Shown one piece after another: positions 9,108 through 18,516 of a DNA stretch of 64,000 bases. The translations under genes and the position numbers were made by a program. The notes under the pieces were generated by a model. The model ran no database searches. It saw only the letters and a list, made by a program, of their open reading frames with translations, and was not told where the DNA came from. Positions within the stretch are counted from its first letter, which is position 1, and every line of letters begins with the position of its first letter. Origin of the DNA: an uncultured Flavobacteriaceae bacterium (GTDB lineage: Bacteria; Bacteroidota; Bacteroidia; Flavobacteriales; Flavobacteriaceae); assembly GCA_947494715.1 (NCBI GenBank), contig CANLWG010000005.1, forward strand, positions 62,001 through 126,000, given 5' to 3'.

Positions 9108-10229
9108 ATGAAATTGAAAAATCTAAAAGAACAGGTAGTCATTGTTCAAGGAGCTTCTTCCGGAATTGGAAGAATTTCAGCAAAAATGCTTGCTGGCAAA
9201 GGGGCCAAGGTCATTGTATCGGCTAGAGGAAAAAACGGCCTTTTGTCCTTAGTAGAGGAAATCAGGAAAGACGGCGGGACGGCTGAATATTTTGTAGCCG
9301 ATATTTTGGATTTTGAACAGGTGAAAGCATTGGGAGAATTTGCCGAGGAAAAATTTGGCAAAATCGATACTTGGGTATCAACAGCGGGATCTTGGGTTAC
9401 GGCACGTTTTGAAGACCACACGGTAGAAGAATTTCAGCGTGTCATTGATGTTAACTTAATGGGTATGGCAAAGACCCTATGGGCGGCGATACCTCATCTG
9501 AAAGATAATCTGGCCAATGGTGCAGATGGTGCGAGCATTATTCTGGTTTCTTCCATGCTAGGGCAAATGGCCATTCCTTTATCATCTTCATATAATGCCT
9601 CAAAATTTGGTATGCAGGGTATGATGAATTCGCTTCGTATTGAATTTATTCAGGAAAATGTCCCCATCAATTTGGTGAATATTATGCCGCACGGTACAAA
9701 TACTCCTATTTACAATACGGGGCTGAGTAAAATTGGCAAGGTGCCCAAACCGGCGTTGCCTATTATTCAACCTGAAGAAGTTGGCAAGCTCATCGTCTAT
9801 GCTGCAGAGAATCCGTCAAGAGACTTATGGGGCGCAATTGATGCGTTCATATTGGATAAGGCATACCAAGTAGTGCCAGATTTGGTCGACCGCCTTCTGG
9901 CTGTGAATTCCTCAAAGGAGGGGCAGAGTGCTGAAAAAGACCGCGCAGCTGATGAACTGAACAATCTGTTTGCCCTTGTGGAGGATTATCGTATACGAGG
10001 AGACTACTCATCTGATTCTATCGTAGATGAACCCCTTGTATCTTATCAGACCGGAGAAGGCGACCCTATTGTTCTTAAAAAGCATCTCGATGAACGCATA
10101 GAAGGGACTATAGCGTATTTGAAAAGCTTCCTGACCGATTCTGAAGATTCAACAAACGATCAACAACGAGAATTTACGCTTGACGCTATAAAGGCGATGA
10201 AAGTTTTGTCTAAAGTTGAAATGATTTGA
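9108..10229 (+). CDS. Short-chain dehydrogenase/reductase with C-terminal extension
   Basis: 373 residues from the ATG at 9108; an in-frame start at 9024 would add 28 residues with no fold character. The SDR Rossmann motif is GASSGIG near residue 14. The active site shows Ser in LVSSMLG and YNASK (YxxxK). The SDR core ends at about residue 250. The remaining ~120 acidic residues are an extension lacking known motifs. The enzyme should reduce or oxidise a carbonyl/alcohol with NAD(P)(H) in the cytoplasm; substrate unknown. Confidence 0.9.
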   Translation: MKLKNLKEQVVIVQGASSGIGRISAKMLAGKGAKVIVSARGKNGLLSLVEEIRKDGGTAEYFVADILDFEQVKALGEFAEEKFGKIDTWVSTAGSWVTARFEDHTVEEFQRVIDVNLMGMAKTLWAAIPHLKDNLANGADGASIILVSSMLGQMAIPLSSSYNASKFGMQGMMNSLRIEFIQENVPINLVNIMPHGTNTPIYNTGLSKIGKVPKPALPIIQPEEVGKLIVYAAENPSRDLWGAIDAFILDKAYQVVPDLVDRLLAVNSSKEGQSAEKDRAADELNNLFALVEDYRIRGDYSSDSIVDEPLVSYQTGEGDPIVLKKHLDERIEGTIAYLKSFLTDSEDSTNDQQREFTLDAIKAMKVLSKVEMI

Positions 10230-10351
10230 CAAGGTAAATACCGTTTTCCACGTAGATTTGGAAAAATTCGTTGTGGCTTTTGCTAGGAACAGCTCAAGCG
10301 TTAATTCAAGGTGTAATAAATACCTGATACTTTAAATTAAATAAATATTAA

Positions 10352-11002
10352 ATGAGCAAGTCAATAATTATAATAGGTGCCGGACCCGGTATTGGAATGG
10401 AGGTCGCTAGAAAATTTGGTAATCAAGGCTACGAAGTTGGCCTGATTAGCAGAGATGAAGAGAAACTTACTACGTATAAATCGGAATTAGAATCTGAAGG
10501 CATCAAGGTGTTTATTTCTCCTGCCGATGCTGGAAAGCGCAAGCAACTTAAAAAGGCAATTAAAGAACTTGAAAAGTCTTTAGCACCTGTTCACATCTTG
10601 CATTATAATGTAGTGAAGTTTAGTCAAAATTCCTTACTGACAGCAAAATACAATTCTGTTATCGGTGACCTAAAAGTTGGGGTTTTTAATGCCATAGAAA
10701 GTATTAAAAGTGTTCTTCCTACACTAAAGGAAAACAAAGGTGTTGTCTTATTGACTGGTGGCGGTTTTGCGGATTATCCAAGCGTTGAATTCGGTACGGT
10801 ATCGTTATCGAAATCTGGAATCAAGCATATTGCACATCAGTTAAATGAGGCACTCAAGGACGATGGAGTCTTCGTGGGGTCACTTCAAATCAATGGTATG
10901 GTTAAGACTCCCGAGGAAGATGCTAAGTACAATGCGATAGCTATTGCAAATGCTTTCTGGGAACTTAGCCAGGAAAGAAATACGTCCAACAAAATGTATT
11001 AA
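10352..11002 (+). CDS. Short SDR-family oxidoreductase
   Basis: 216 residues. The N-terminus IIIIGAGPGIGMEVARKFG carries the glycine-rich dinucleotide motif (GAGPGIG instead of TGxxxGIG), and GLISRDEEKL is the NADP-type second strand. The catalytic Tyr-Lys pair is not canonical: the segment FGTVSLSKSGIKH has Ser-Lys where YxxxK is expected. This suggests an atypical SDR, perhaps with altered or lost activity. Same strand as the preceding SDR but 122 bp apart. Confidence 0.8.
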   Translation: MSKSIIIIGAGPGIGMEVARKFGNQGYEVGLISRDEEKLTTYKSELESEGIKVFISPADAGKRKQLKKAIKELEKSLAPVHILHYNVVKFSQNSLLTAKYNSVIGDLKVGVFNAIESIKSVLPTLKENKGVVLLTGGGFADYPSVEFGTVSLSKSGIKHIAHQLNEALKDDGVFVGSLQINGMVKTPEEDAKYNAIAIANAFWELSQERNTSNKMY

Positions 11003-11092
11003 AGCAATCCTGAAACACAACCTTGAAAAGTTAAATGAGGGGCACATATGAAGATAGATTAAGACTAATAACAAATCTTAAATTTAACTATT

Positions 11093-11557
11093 CTATTCCG
11101 ACTGTTTTTTCATTTCTGAAGCCAGGTGAATAGCTTTTCTTACCCTATAATACGTGCCGCATCGACAAAGATTTGTAATCGAATTGTTTATGTCTTCATC
11201 GGTCGGGTTGGGATTGATATCCAATAAACGAACTGCAGACATTATAAAACCTGATTGACAGTACCCGCACTGTGGCACTTGTTCTTCAATCCAGGCTTTT
11301 TGAACTACGTGAGGTTTTTCTTCCGTTCCAATTCCTTCAATCGTGGTTATCGATTTACCTTCGGCATATTTTACGGGAAATGAACAGGAACGTACCACTT
11401 CGTTATCAACATGGATGGAACATGCCCCACAAAACGAACGTCCACAACTAAATTTGGTGCCTTTTAATCCTATGGAGTCCCTTAACACCCAAAGCAACGG
11501 TGTGTCAGGGTCATCATCTACGCTATAGTTTTTTCCATTTACTTTAAACTCTATCAT
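11093..11557 (-). CDS. 2Fe-2S subunit of a molybdenum hydroxylase (isoquinoline 1-oxidoreductase alpha type)
   Basis: 154 residues, the normal length for IorA-type small subunits. The plant-type cluster ligands are C38, C43, C46 and C58; the second cluster is provided by CGYCQSG and CRCGTYY, as in xanthine-oxidase-family ferredoxin subunits. It passes electrons from the molybdopterin cofactor of the large subunit encoded just upstream (25 bp gap) to the cytochrome of the same operon. There is no signal peptide of its own, so it probably crosses the membrane with the Tat-targeted partner. Confidence 0.93.
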   Translation of the reverse strand: MIEFKVNGKNYSVDDDPDTPLLWVLRDSIGLKGTKFSCGRSFCGACSIHVDNEVVRSCSFPVKYAEGKSITTIEGIGTEEKPHVVQKAWIEEQVPQCGYCQSGFIMSAVRLLDINPNPTDEDINNSITNLCRCGTYYRVRKAIHLASEMKKQSE

Positions 11558-11582
11558 TGTAAGTCTTTTTTTGTTATTTACT

Positions 11583-13805
11583 TCAAACGACGTAGTCGCT
11601 CATATATCTCGTATAAATATTATGGTTCTTTAATGGTAATGTTCTATACCTTTTGCCACTCGCGGCAAAAATAGCATTGCACAATGCCGGTGCCACTGGT
11701 ATAGGTCCAGATTCGGCTACCCCGCCAATTTTGGCACCACTGTTTACAAAAACTGTCTCTATGTCGATATCAAATTCTGGAAGCCCAAGAATTTTAAAGT
11801 CGTGAAAATTGCTTTCTACGGTCCGGCCTTCCTTAAAGTTTATCTCTGAAGTCAAAGCAGCAGTCAATCCCCAAACAATACCGCTCTCTATTGAAGCGCT
11901 TGCGATACCTGGGTCTAACACAGTTCCGCAATCTACAGCCGTGGTTATTTTATGGATATCGAGAATACCAGCATCGTCTATTGAGATTTCTATAACCTGA
12001 GCGGCAAACGTTTCGAATGAATGCGTAAGTGCTATTCCTAGAAAGTGACCATCTTTGCGCTCGGTATACCATTCAGAGGCCTTGGCAACAGCATCCAAAA
12101 CACCTCTAGACCTTTCATCTGCGATATAGCGTTTGCGAAATGTAATCGGGTCTTCCCTTTTTTTATATGCCAATTCATCCATGAAGCTCTCCAGGGCAAA
12201 TACATTCGTACCAAAACCAGTACTTCTCCAGACCGAGCTTGGAGGAGGAATCCTTAACAAGTATGAATGCAGCAACCTATTTTCGAAGTGATAAGGAGTT
12301 TCCTTTATTCCTTCTGGATAAGATGGACCTTCACCTTCAAAAACGTAATCGGCATTCACTACCACCTGAAGAATGGACGGGCTTACCAGTTTGGTATAAA
12401 TTGCCTCCGGAAGACCCTCATCGTTTAAGGAAGCCTGAAATTCTTGCATGGTCCCGGGACGATAAAAATCATGTTGCATATCATCCTCCCGCGTCCACAG
12501 CACTTTGACCGGTAGGCCTACTTCCTTAGAAAGGAAAACCGCTTGATAAATGTAGTCTGCCAACAGTCTTCTTCCGAAACCTCCGCCTAAATAGGTTCTG
12601 TTAACAATAATCTTCTCGACAGGTATTCCAAATTCCTTTGCGAGTACAATCTGCGCCATTTCCTGTCCTTGTGTGGGTGCCCATACCTCAATGGTGTCGC
12701 CTTTGAAATGTGCGGTGGCATTCATAGGTTCCATAGGCGCATGACTTTGCCAGGCACTGTAATATTGAGCTTTGATAGTGTTTTTAGAATCTTTGATTTT
12801 GGCTTCGGCATCTCCCTCTTTTACAGACTCGAACCATTTAGTACTACCATTGATGGTGTCCTCATAAATTTTATGCAATGATTCACTGTCCATCTCTGCA
12901 TTGGGACCTTTGTCGTAGCTAATTTCTAAAGTATCCAAGCATTTTCTGGCGTTCCAATACGTATCGGCCACTATTGCTACACCTTCTCGTTTGTTATGTT
13001 CCGGGGGGTTGGAAAATATTGGATTCACTACGGGCATTCTAACCAAGGCCACGAAGCCACTCATTTGCCTCACACCATTTTCTTTGATTTCTCGAATGCT
13101 CCCTCCAAAATAGGGGCACATAGCAATAGCGGCATGTAGCATTTTTGGAATTTCTACATCAATACCAAAAATTGCACTACCGTTGACTTTGGCAGGAACA
13201 TCCACTCGGGGGAGTGATTTGTTGCCGGTAAGCTTCCATTCGGAAGGTTTTTTCAATGTTACCTCCTTGGGAGGTTCCAGCTTCATCGCTTCTTCCACAA
13301 AATCACCAAAAGGGGCTTTTTTACCATTTTGGTTTACTATATAGCTGTTTTCCGCCCGAAGGGAATCACTATCGACCTGCCAACGGTTGGCAGCTACTTG
13401 CTTTAACATTTCCCGAGCCGAGGCAGCGGTATTGCGCAGTATATCATGAAAAGTCCTTATACTCTCTGCGTTACCCGTAAATTGCAGATTAAATTTTGGG
13501 TTTTTGAATGCAGGATCGGTAAGACCGTTCTCAATAATAACCGCATTCCAATTGGCACCAAGTTCATCGGCCAGAATTGCTGGCAGGGTGGTTTGCGCAC
13601 CTTGTCCCATTTCTGCCTGATGAACGATTAAGGTGACCTTATTATCTGGTGTTATCCTTATAAATGCATTAAGCGATATCTGCTGTGGGTTTTTGTCATC
13701 ACCAGCAAAAACATATGAGCCTTGGAGCATTAGCCCTCCGGTGGCCAACCCCATCGTTTTTATAAAACTTCTTCGTGATACATTATCGATTCTAATTTCT
13801 GCCAT
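11583..13805 (-). CDS. Molybdopterin-binding subunit of a xanthine-dehydrogenase-family hydroxylase, Tat-exported
   Basis: About 740 residues. The start is set at the ATG at 13805 because it follows the upstream stop and leads directly into a Tat signal (SRRSFIKTMG); in-frame ATGs at 13826 and 13847 would overlap the cytochrome gene. Family signatures: GQGAQTTLPAILADELG, YLGGGFGRR for cofactor binding, and the late GGVAESGPIP with the catalytic Glu typical of IorB-type enzymes. It hydroxylates an aldehyde or N-heterocycle using water, in the periplasm. Electron flow to the 2Fe-2S subunit and diheme cytochrome is inferred from the operon. Confidence 0.92.
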   Translation of the reverse strand: MAEIRIDNVSRRSFIKTMGLATGGLMLQGSYVFAGDDKNPQQISLNAFIRITPDNKVTLIVHQAEMGQGAQTTLPAILADELGANWNAVIIENGLTDPAFKNPKFNLQFTGNAESIRTFHDILRNTAASAREMLKQVAANRWQVDSDSLRAENSYIVNQNGKKAPFGDFVEEAMKLEPPKEVTLKKPSEWKLTGNKSLPRVDVPAKVNGSAIFGIDVEIPKMLHAAIAMCPYFGGSIREIKENGVRQMSGFVALVRMPVVNPIFSNPPEHNKREGVAIVADTYWNARKCLDTLEISYDKGPNAEMDSESLHKIYEDTINGSTKWFESVKEGDAEAKIKDSKNTIKAQYYSAWQSHAPMEPMNATAHFKGDTIEVWAPTQGQEMAQIVLAKEFGIPVEKIIVNRTYLGGGFGRRLLADYIYQAVFLSKEVGLPVKVLWTREDDMQHDFYRPGTMQEFQASLNDEGLPEAIYTKLVSPSILQVVVNADYVFEGEGPSYPEGIKETPYHFENRLLHSYLLRIPPPSSVWRSTGFGTNVFALESFMDELAYKKREDPITFRKRYIADERSRGVLDAVAKASEWYTERKDGHFLGIALTHSFETFAAQVIEISIDDAGILDIHKITTAVDCGTVLDPGIASASIESGIVWGLTAALTSEINFKEGRTVESNFHDFKILGLPEFDIDIETVFVNSGAKIGGVAESGPIPVAPALCNAIFAASGKRYRTLPLKNHNIYTRYMSDYVV

Positions 13806-13818
13806 ATCTGTATAATTT

Positions 13819-14487
13819 TTACTCATTCTCCTTTGGAACGTGGGCACCAGTATCCACCCATTCCTTTAAAGTTTTCATAAACTCTTCATGTGGAATGGGT
13901 ATTGGTGCTCTATCTCCACCAGGATTCCATCCCCACAGTACCAGTGGGTCTTCTTCCATATGTTTTACGAGGTCTTCAGGGGACATATTTCCGTTCATTT
14001 CCCTGTTTAACAGACGCTCACCCAACTCGGCATCATTTAGCCCCATCCAGCCCATACTTAATGGCGCAAGATGCCATCTTGACTTGTTTGGGTCATCGGG
14101 TTCAGGAGCACCTGGTACTCCGGAGTACTTGTTGTTTGACGCTCCGTGACAACTTATGCACTTCATACCGATTGCACCCCTATCATCATTACCGCGTTGC
14201 ACATTGAACAGGTGTTTGTGCATATCATCTCCTTGTCTGGGATAATTATCGCTAGGATGGCAGTTGATACACCTTGGGTGCCGTAGCACCTTTGCTACCT
14301 CCTTAAACTTTTGTATGGATTTTTCTCTTTCGGTGGTGTCCTTGACAGCAATTGGATAATAACCCGATTCTGAATTATTGGTTTTTCTTACCTTATTGAA
14401 GGCGAGTGCGGCTACGAAAACCAATACTAGCGGCGTAATTGAATACACTTGTTTTGTGATATTTCTGGATTTGAGTAACAACTTCAT
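13819..14487 (-). CDS. Membrane-anchored diheme c-type cytochrome
   Basis: 222 residues. An N-terminal hydrophobic helix (about residues 16-32) anchors the protein, followed by two haem c motifs, CINCH and CISCH, about 40 residues apart. The protein is the likely electron acceptor of the molybdenum hydroxylase encoded immediately downstream on the same strand (13 bp between stop and the chosen start). This order of cytochrome, Mo subunit and FeS subunit is common for periplasmic IorAB-type dehydrogenases. Confidence 0.88.
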   Translation of the reverse strand: MKLLLKSRNITKQVYSITPLVLVFVAALAFNKVRKTNNSESGYYPIAVKDTTEREKSIQKFKEVAKVLRHPRCINCHPSDNYPRQGDDMHKHLFNVQRGNDDRGAIGMKCISCHGASNNKYSGVPGAPEPDDPNKSRWHLAPLSMGWMGLNDAELGERLLNREMNGNMSPEDLVKHMEEDPLVLWGWNPGGDRAPIPIPHEEFMKTLKEWVDTGAHVPKENE

Positions 14488-14499
14488 AAATCTTAGGTT

Positions 14500-15873
14500 T
14501 TAAAACTTGAACTGTAACCTTGCGGAAAACAGCCGGACATTTTCATCTGTTCTGGTTTCTTTTATAAAATCTCCAGAAAACATATTGGCGTAGGCCACGA
14601 CGCCGGTCAGAAACTGATTAATTACTATAGTGTGGCTCAAAGTCAATTGAGAACCGATATAACGCTCAGTGCTTCCATCTGCCGGATAAAAGAAAATATT
14701 CGGAGGGAAGTACAATCCGTCATCCGTCTGTGAACGATAGAGCAAATCCAATTCCGCGTGGAATTGATGGTTTTTTATGGGATAAACATCTACCATTATC
14801 GCTGGGTTTATAGTGTTTATCCCAGTAATTATGGCCGTTTCCCCGAAGTAATTACCTCTTGGAAACAACGGATTAAAAGATTGTAAATCTTCATCACTCA
14901 GATTTTCATCACCACTTGTGTAGCTAATCTCTCCAGTTACTTTTGGTTTGCCCCAAGTATTTTCAAATCGGTATCCCGTGAAAAATGCGGCACCCCAGGC
15001 ATTAATAGAGCCGTCTATAAAGTCCCCAAATTGATAAGTAGCTTCATAATCCAGACTCCATCCGTTTTTGTTCAAGGTATATCGAGCTCCTATACTATGC
15101 CTGAGCTCTTCACCGACACCTTGGGCAAAACGAGCCGTTTCCTTTTCATATTCAAAATAGAAAGCATCTATCCTGCCTGTTCGGTCTGCACTAAAAAGTG
15201 CAAGGTTTACGCCCCAAAAGTTTATATCATTATTTAAGATTTCATTGTCCAGGGCATCCTCACTCACCTGAACCGGATTAGAATAGAATGCATCAACCTG
15301 CCATTGGTTTTTTTGGTAGTTCAGCCGCAGGGCATCAAATACCAATCTGGCATTCAACCCCTCACGAATCTGTAATATCTGGTGGTTGCCAATGTTGAAT
15401 TCTTGCCTACCAAGCCTGGCAAACCATTTACCGCCGTTAATGTTCCCCTTATACTCGGCAAAGAGCTGTTGCACGTCAAAGATGTCTTCATCCTGAGGAA
15501 TCGGACCCAACTCTCGTCCATAAGTATCAATACTATATAGTTGAGTGAATACCCTAAAATTTTTGTTTAGATTCAAATCAGAGTGGAGCATAAAACGCTG
15601 ACGTAGGTAACCGTCATTATTAATTTCAGTATTCCAGCGTTCGTTGTCATCAACGATAAAAAAAGAGCGTACCTCGCCCCCTATTGAAAGGAAGCTTTCT
15701 TCTCCCAAGGGGATGTATTTTAAACTTTCCCAAAAGGTCTTGTCCTCATTGTCTTTGAGATATTGGTAGTCTTCAGTGAAGCGATAAAATCGAAGGGGGG
15801 ATTGTTGGGAATATCCGGTATATATTCCTAAAACAGAAACAACAATTATCAGAAAGGCTTTTTTCATTTTCAT
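14500..15873 (-). CDS. Outer-membrane porin of the alginate-export type
   Basis: About 457 residues (ATG at 15873; the codon at 15888 would add five residues before the signal peptide). Signal peptide KAFLIIVVSVLGIYTGYSQ, then a beta-barrel with alternating strands and a C-terminal aromatic strand (RLFSARLQFKF) typical of outer-membrane insertion. The N-terminal pattern RFTEDYQYLKD and GGEVRSFF fit Alginate_exp/OprD-like proteins. Twelve bases separate it from the cytochrome gene, so it probably admits the substrate of the periplasmic hydroxylase. Confidence 0.85.
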   Translation of the reverse strand: MKMKKAFLIIVVSVLGIYTGYSQQSPLRFYRFTEDYQYLKDNEDKTFWESLKYIPLGEESFLSIGGEVRSFFIVDDNERWNTEINNDGYLRQRFMLHSDLNLNKNFRVFTQLYSIDTYGRELGPIPQDEDIFDVQQLFAEYKGNINGGKWFARLGRQEFNIGNHQILQIREGLNARLVFDALRLNYQKNQWQVDAFYSNPVQVSEDALDNEILNNDINFWGVNLALFSADRTGRIDAFYFEYEKETARFAQGVGEELRHSIGARYTLNKNGWSLDYEATYQFGDFIDGSINAWGAAFFTGYRFENTWGKPKVTGEISYTSGDENLSDEDLQSFNPLFPRGNYFGETAIITGINTINPAIMVDVYPIKNHQFHAELDLLYRSQTDDGLYFPPNIFFYPADGSTERYIGSQLTLSHTIVINQFLTGVVAYANMFSGDFIKETRTDENVRLFSARLQFKF

Positions 15874-15946
15874 ATTGGTTATATACATTGTTTCCGGTGT
15901 GATTCATAAATGAGATGCGCACAACGATGAATGTCCATTTGGTTGT

Positions 15947-16246
15947 TTAGGCGCTTTTTAGATGCTCTTTATAGTGTTTCATTTCCTGAATATCATCAAA
16001 GAAGGGCTTGACCTCTTTAAAGAACTCCATAAACCCAGGCTCTTTACGAAACCCTTGTTCGTGACCAGTTACCGAATCCCATATGATTTGGACAATGAAA
16101 TTTTCGGGTTCCTCTATCCCTTGGATTACATTGTACGCCAAGCAGTGTTCGGAACTGTCAAGATATTTACTTGCCGCTCCGTAGGCTTTAATAAAATCCT
16201 CACTCTTTTCTTTAGCCACTTTATATCTTATAATTTCCGTTACCAT
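15947..16246 (-). CDS. Antibiotic-biosynthesis-monooxygenase-family small protein
   Basis: 99 residues, usual for the ABM domain, a ferredoxin-like dimeric alpha/beta barrel. The pattern is strand (VTEIIRYKVA), helix (EDFIKAYGAASKYL), strand (LAYNVIQG), strand (NFIVQIIWDSV), helix, and a final strand. Such cofactor-free enzymes oxidise quinone-like or aromatic substrates with O2. It heads the porin-cytochrome-hydroxylase gene run, so it may act on the same pathway. Confidence 0.85.
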   Translation of the reverse strand: MVTEIIRYKVAKEKSEDFIKAYGAASKYLDSSEHCLAYNVIQGIEEPENFIVQIIWDSVTGHEQGFRKEPGFMEFFKEVKPFFDDIQEMKHYKEHLKSA

Positions 16247-16637
16247 AGATTCTATGTTTCACATTATTTAATCAAAAATTTAATGTGTTTCTGAATCCCT
16301 TATACTGAGTAATAAAAATAAATGGAATCCAAGCCAATTCCTTGATACTTTTCAGAAGTTCAATGGCACTTTTAAAACCGATAATCTATAAGCTAAAGAT
16401 TGTCTTTTGTTCTTAACTATGAAAGGGAGTATTATGAGCGATAGAAAAGATATTAAATCTCAAATATTTTCCCCTCTATGCAAAGGAACAGAATAGGTCA
16501 TTGGAAATTTATTTTGTCGAGATTTGATGTAACTGGCACCTAAGGTTTCATTATAATTAAAGCACCGTTGAAATATGATGAGAAGTAATTATTGAATATT
16601 AAAAAGTTTCGCATAAGAACTTCAATAGTTGGGTGCT
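16247..16637. other. Intergenic gap between metabolic operon and integrase
   Basis: AT-rich; no open frame or tRNA was seen. It contains or adjoins the left border expected of an integrated element whose integrase ends at 16638, but no direct repeat that could serve as an attachment site was recognised. Confidence 0.4.
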
Positions 16638-17891
16638 TTACGCCACAATCAAATCATTGGCTTTATCCAAAACCTCATTGTTAAAGCTTTTAAGATATAT
16701 TTCAGTTGTTTTCAAAGAATGATGTCCAAGTCCTTCGCTGATTACCTCAGTGGGAATCCCCATATTCTTAGCGATTGTAGCCCAAGAATGCCGAATATAG
16801 TAGGAAGTTAGCGGTACTTTAAGTTGGGCATCCTTTGCAATAATTTTACAAAGTTTATTCACCAACCTACGGTCAGAACGATACTTTTTGAAATACTCCA
16901 CGGAGCCGTCATACCCAATGGGAAAAATAAAATCATCATTTTCTTTTCCTGAAATGTAATAATCCAAAATTGCCCGAAATTCGACAGTTATCCTTACTGA
17001 TAATGGGTCATCTGTTTTACTGCGTCCATAAAAAATCCTATCATCTTTTATATCGCAGACTCTCAGTTTGGCCAAATCAATCAAGTTCATTCCTCGACAG
17101 TTGAACATACTTAAAAGGTAGTTTTTTACGTGGAAGAGATTACTACCTACCGAATAATTCAGCTCACTAATGGTGCTGAAGTTTTCTTTGGGAAGTGCTT
17201 TTTTCTTGGTTCTACGGCTCGTAGGTATCTTATAATAATAAAAAGGGTTCTTTTCGGGCTCAAATTTATCTTCCTTTATGGCACTATTATAAACTGCGCT
17301 AACGCCTCTTAGATAGGCACTAATTGTGTTGTTTGAATTGCCTCTCGCCTTATGCTCTGCCTCAAATTCTTTCAATAAAGTCACCGTCAGTTCAAAGAAT
17401 TTAATAGGTTGTTCATCGTTGAACTTAGTTATAGCCCTAACGGAGTCCGAATACCATTTTGCAGTACCAGGTTCTTGTTCCTTTAATTTTCGTTCAACAA
17501 GTACCTTGCACCAATCGTTCATGGTCAAAGGATTGGAAAGGTTTTTCTTTAATTCCGAATCCAAAGAATCATCCCACGCTTTCTTGATATTCTCAATAAG
17601 AACATCCGCAGAAATGTTCTTTAAGGTTTCACCTAGTTCGTTAATGATTGATTTGGCCGTGTGCAGTTTGTTATAAAGTTCAATATTGACTTCATTACAA
17701 TCTAAGTCTTTGTTTGCGGAAACAGATTTTTTCAATTCCATCTTTGTATCATCCCACCCATCGATTGATGTATATTCGTCCATACGAATCATTCTCGGTT
17801 TCCTGTGAAAAACGCGTAGGATAATGGGATAAAATCCATTCGGATTTTTTGATTTTTCTCGGGTGTCCAAAGTGAGTCTTGCGCGTGCCAT
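16638..17891 (-). CDS. Tyrosine recombinase (Bacteroidota element integrase)
   Basis: 417 residues in the usual order: arm-binding N-terminus (about 1-90), SAM-like core-binding domain (about 110-215), catalytic domain. Active-site residues: Arg in NCRGMNLIDL, Lys in GRSKTDDP, IRHSWAT for the second Arg box, LGHHSLKTT, and nucleophile Tyr in TEIYLKSF. The first position of the HxxR box is Tyr (YYIRH), a common Bacteroidota variant. It should integrate and excise a mobile element; nearest candidates are the tra genes at 20-27 kb. Tandem 11-bp repeats lie just before its start. Confidence 0.95.
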   Translation of the reverse strand: MARARLTLDTREKSKNPNGFYPIILRVFHRKPRMIRMDEYTSIDGWDDTKMELKKSVSANKDLDCNEVNIELYNKLHTAKSIINELGETLKNISADVLIENIKKAWDDSLDSELKKNLSNPLTMNDWCKVLVERKLKEQEPGTAKWYSDSVRAITKFNDEQPIKFFELTVTLLKEFEAEHKARGNSNNTISAYLRGVSAVYNSAIKEDKFEPEKNPFYYYKIPTSRRTKKKALPKENFSTISELNYSVGSNLFHVKNYLLSMFNCRGMNLIDLAKLRVCDIKDDRIFYGRSKTDDPLSVRITVEFRAILDYYISGKENDDFIFPIGYDGSVEYFKKYRSDRRLVNKLCKIIAKDAQLKVPLTSYYIRHSWATIAKNMGIPTEVISEGLGHHSLKTTEIYLKSFNNEVLDKANDLIVA

Positions 17892-17923
17892 AGTTGGAAG
17901 ATTTACTATTAAAGTTAGTCAAT

Positions 17924-17945
17924 TTTACGCACACTTTACGCACAC
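17924..17945. repeat. Two perfect tandem copies of TTTACGCACAC before the integrase start
   Basis: Units at 17924-17934 and 17935-17945, 32 bp upstream of the integrase ATG. An 11-bp period is one helical turn, so a protein could bind both on one face. Possible integrase arm-type or autoregulatory sites; this role is inferred from position only. Confidence 0.6.
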
Positions 17946-18516
17946 TTTTTATTGATAACAAATGAAATCATTCGATATTAAAATCTATTAAAATACTGAA
18001 AAACAGAATATTGTAGAATCGAGTAGTGTTCTTTAGTGCTAATTTTTCAGCCTTCTAAGCAGAAAACCAAACCGCTGTCTTAGACATTTTAAGGGGTTTA
18101 TAATAGCTGAAGCCTGCTTTGTTTTTTCGTAACAGAGAAAAACAGGACAATGTTTGCCAGGGAAGATTCGGGTGTGGTAATTATCTCATTTTTAATATTC
18201 TTACATGAATAGATAAGAAATAGCATGCCATTGGACAACAGGATAATTTTTCGGTTTTTTATCATTTTGTGGATGGTTTCAGCGGTTTACAAGCCTTATT
18301 TCTGAATAAAAATTTTCATGCCCGCTAGTTTTTAGATCATAAAACCCTGATTTAGGGATATATCGTTAAACGAACAATTAATAATACTCTCCCTGTTTTT
18401 CCAATCCGTCTTAAAAACTGGCATTTTTCTGCTACTGAAACTTCCCAATAAAAAGCTTGATTCACTTTTTTCACTTGATTAATTGTCATATTCTTACATC
18501 CAGAACTAAAATATAT
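17946..18516. other. Long AT-rich intergenic region between integrase and AraC gene
   Basis: More than 500 bp with no supported coding frame; both flanking genes read away from it. It must hold the divergent promoters of the integrase and the AraC regulator. No clear tRNA or attachment repeat was recognised. Confidence 0.45.

Noticed and set aside
17749-17961. Extra minus-strand frame overlapping the integrase start
   Set aside because: Shadow of the integrase N-terminus in another frame and covers the tandem 11-bp repeats.
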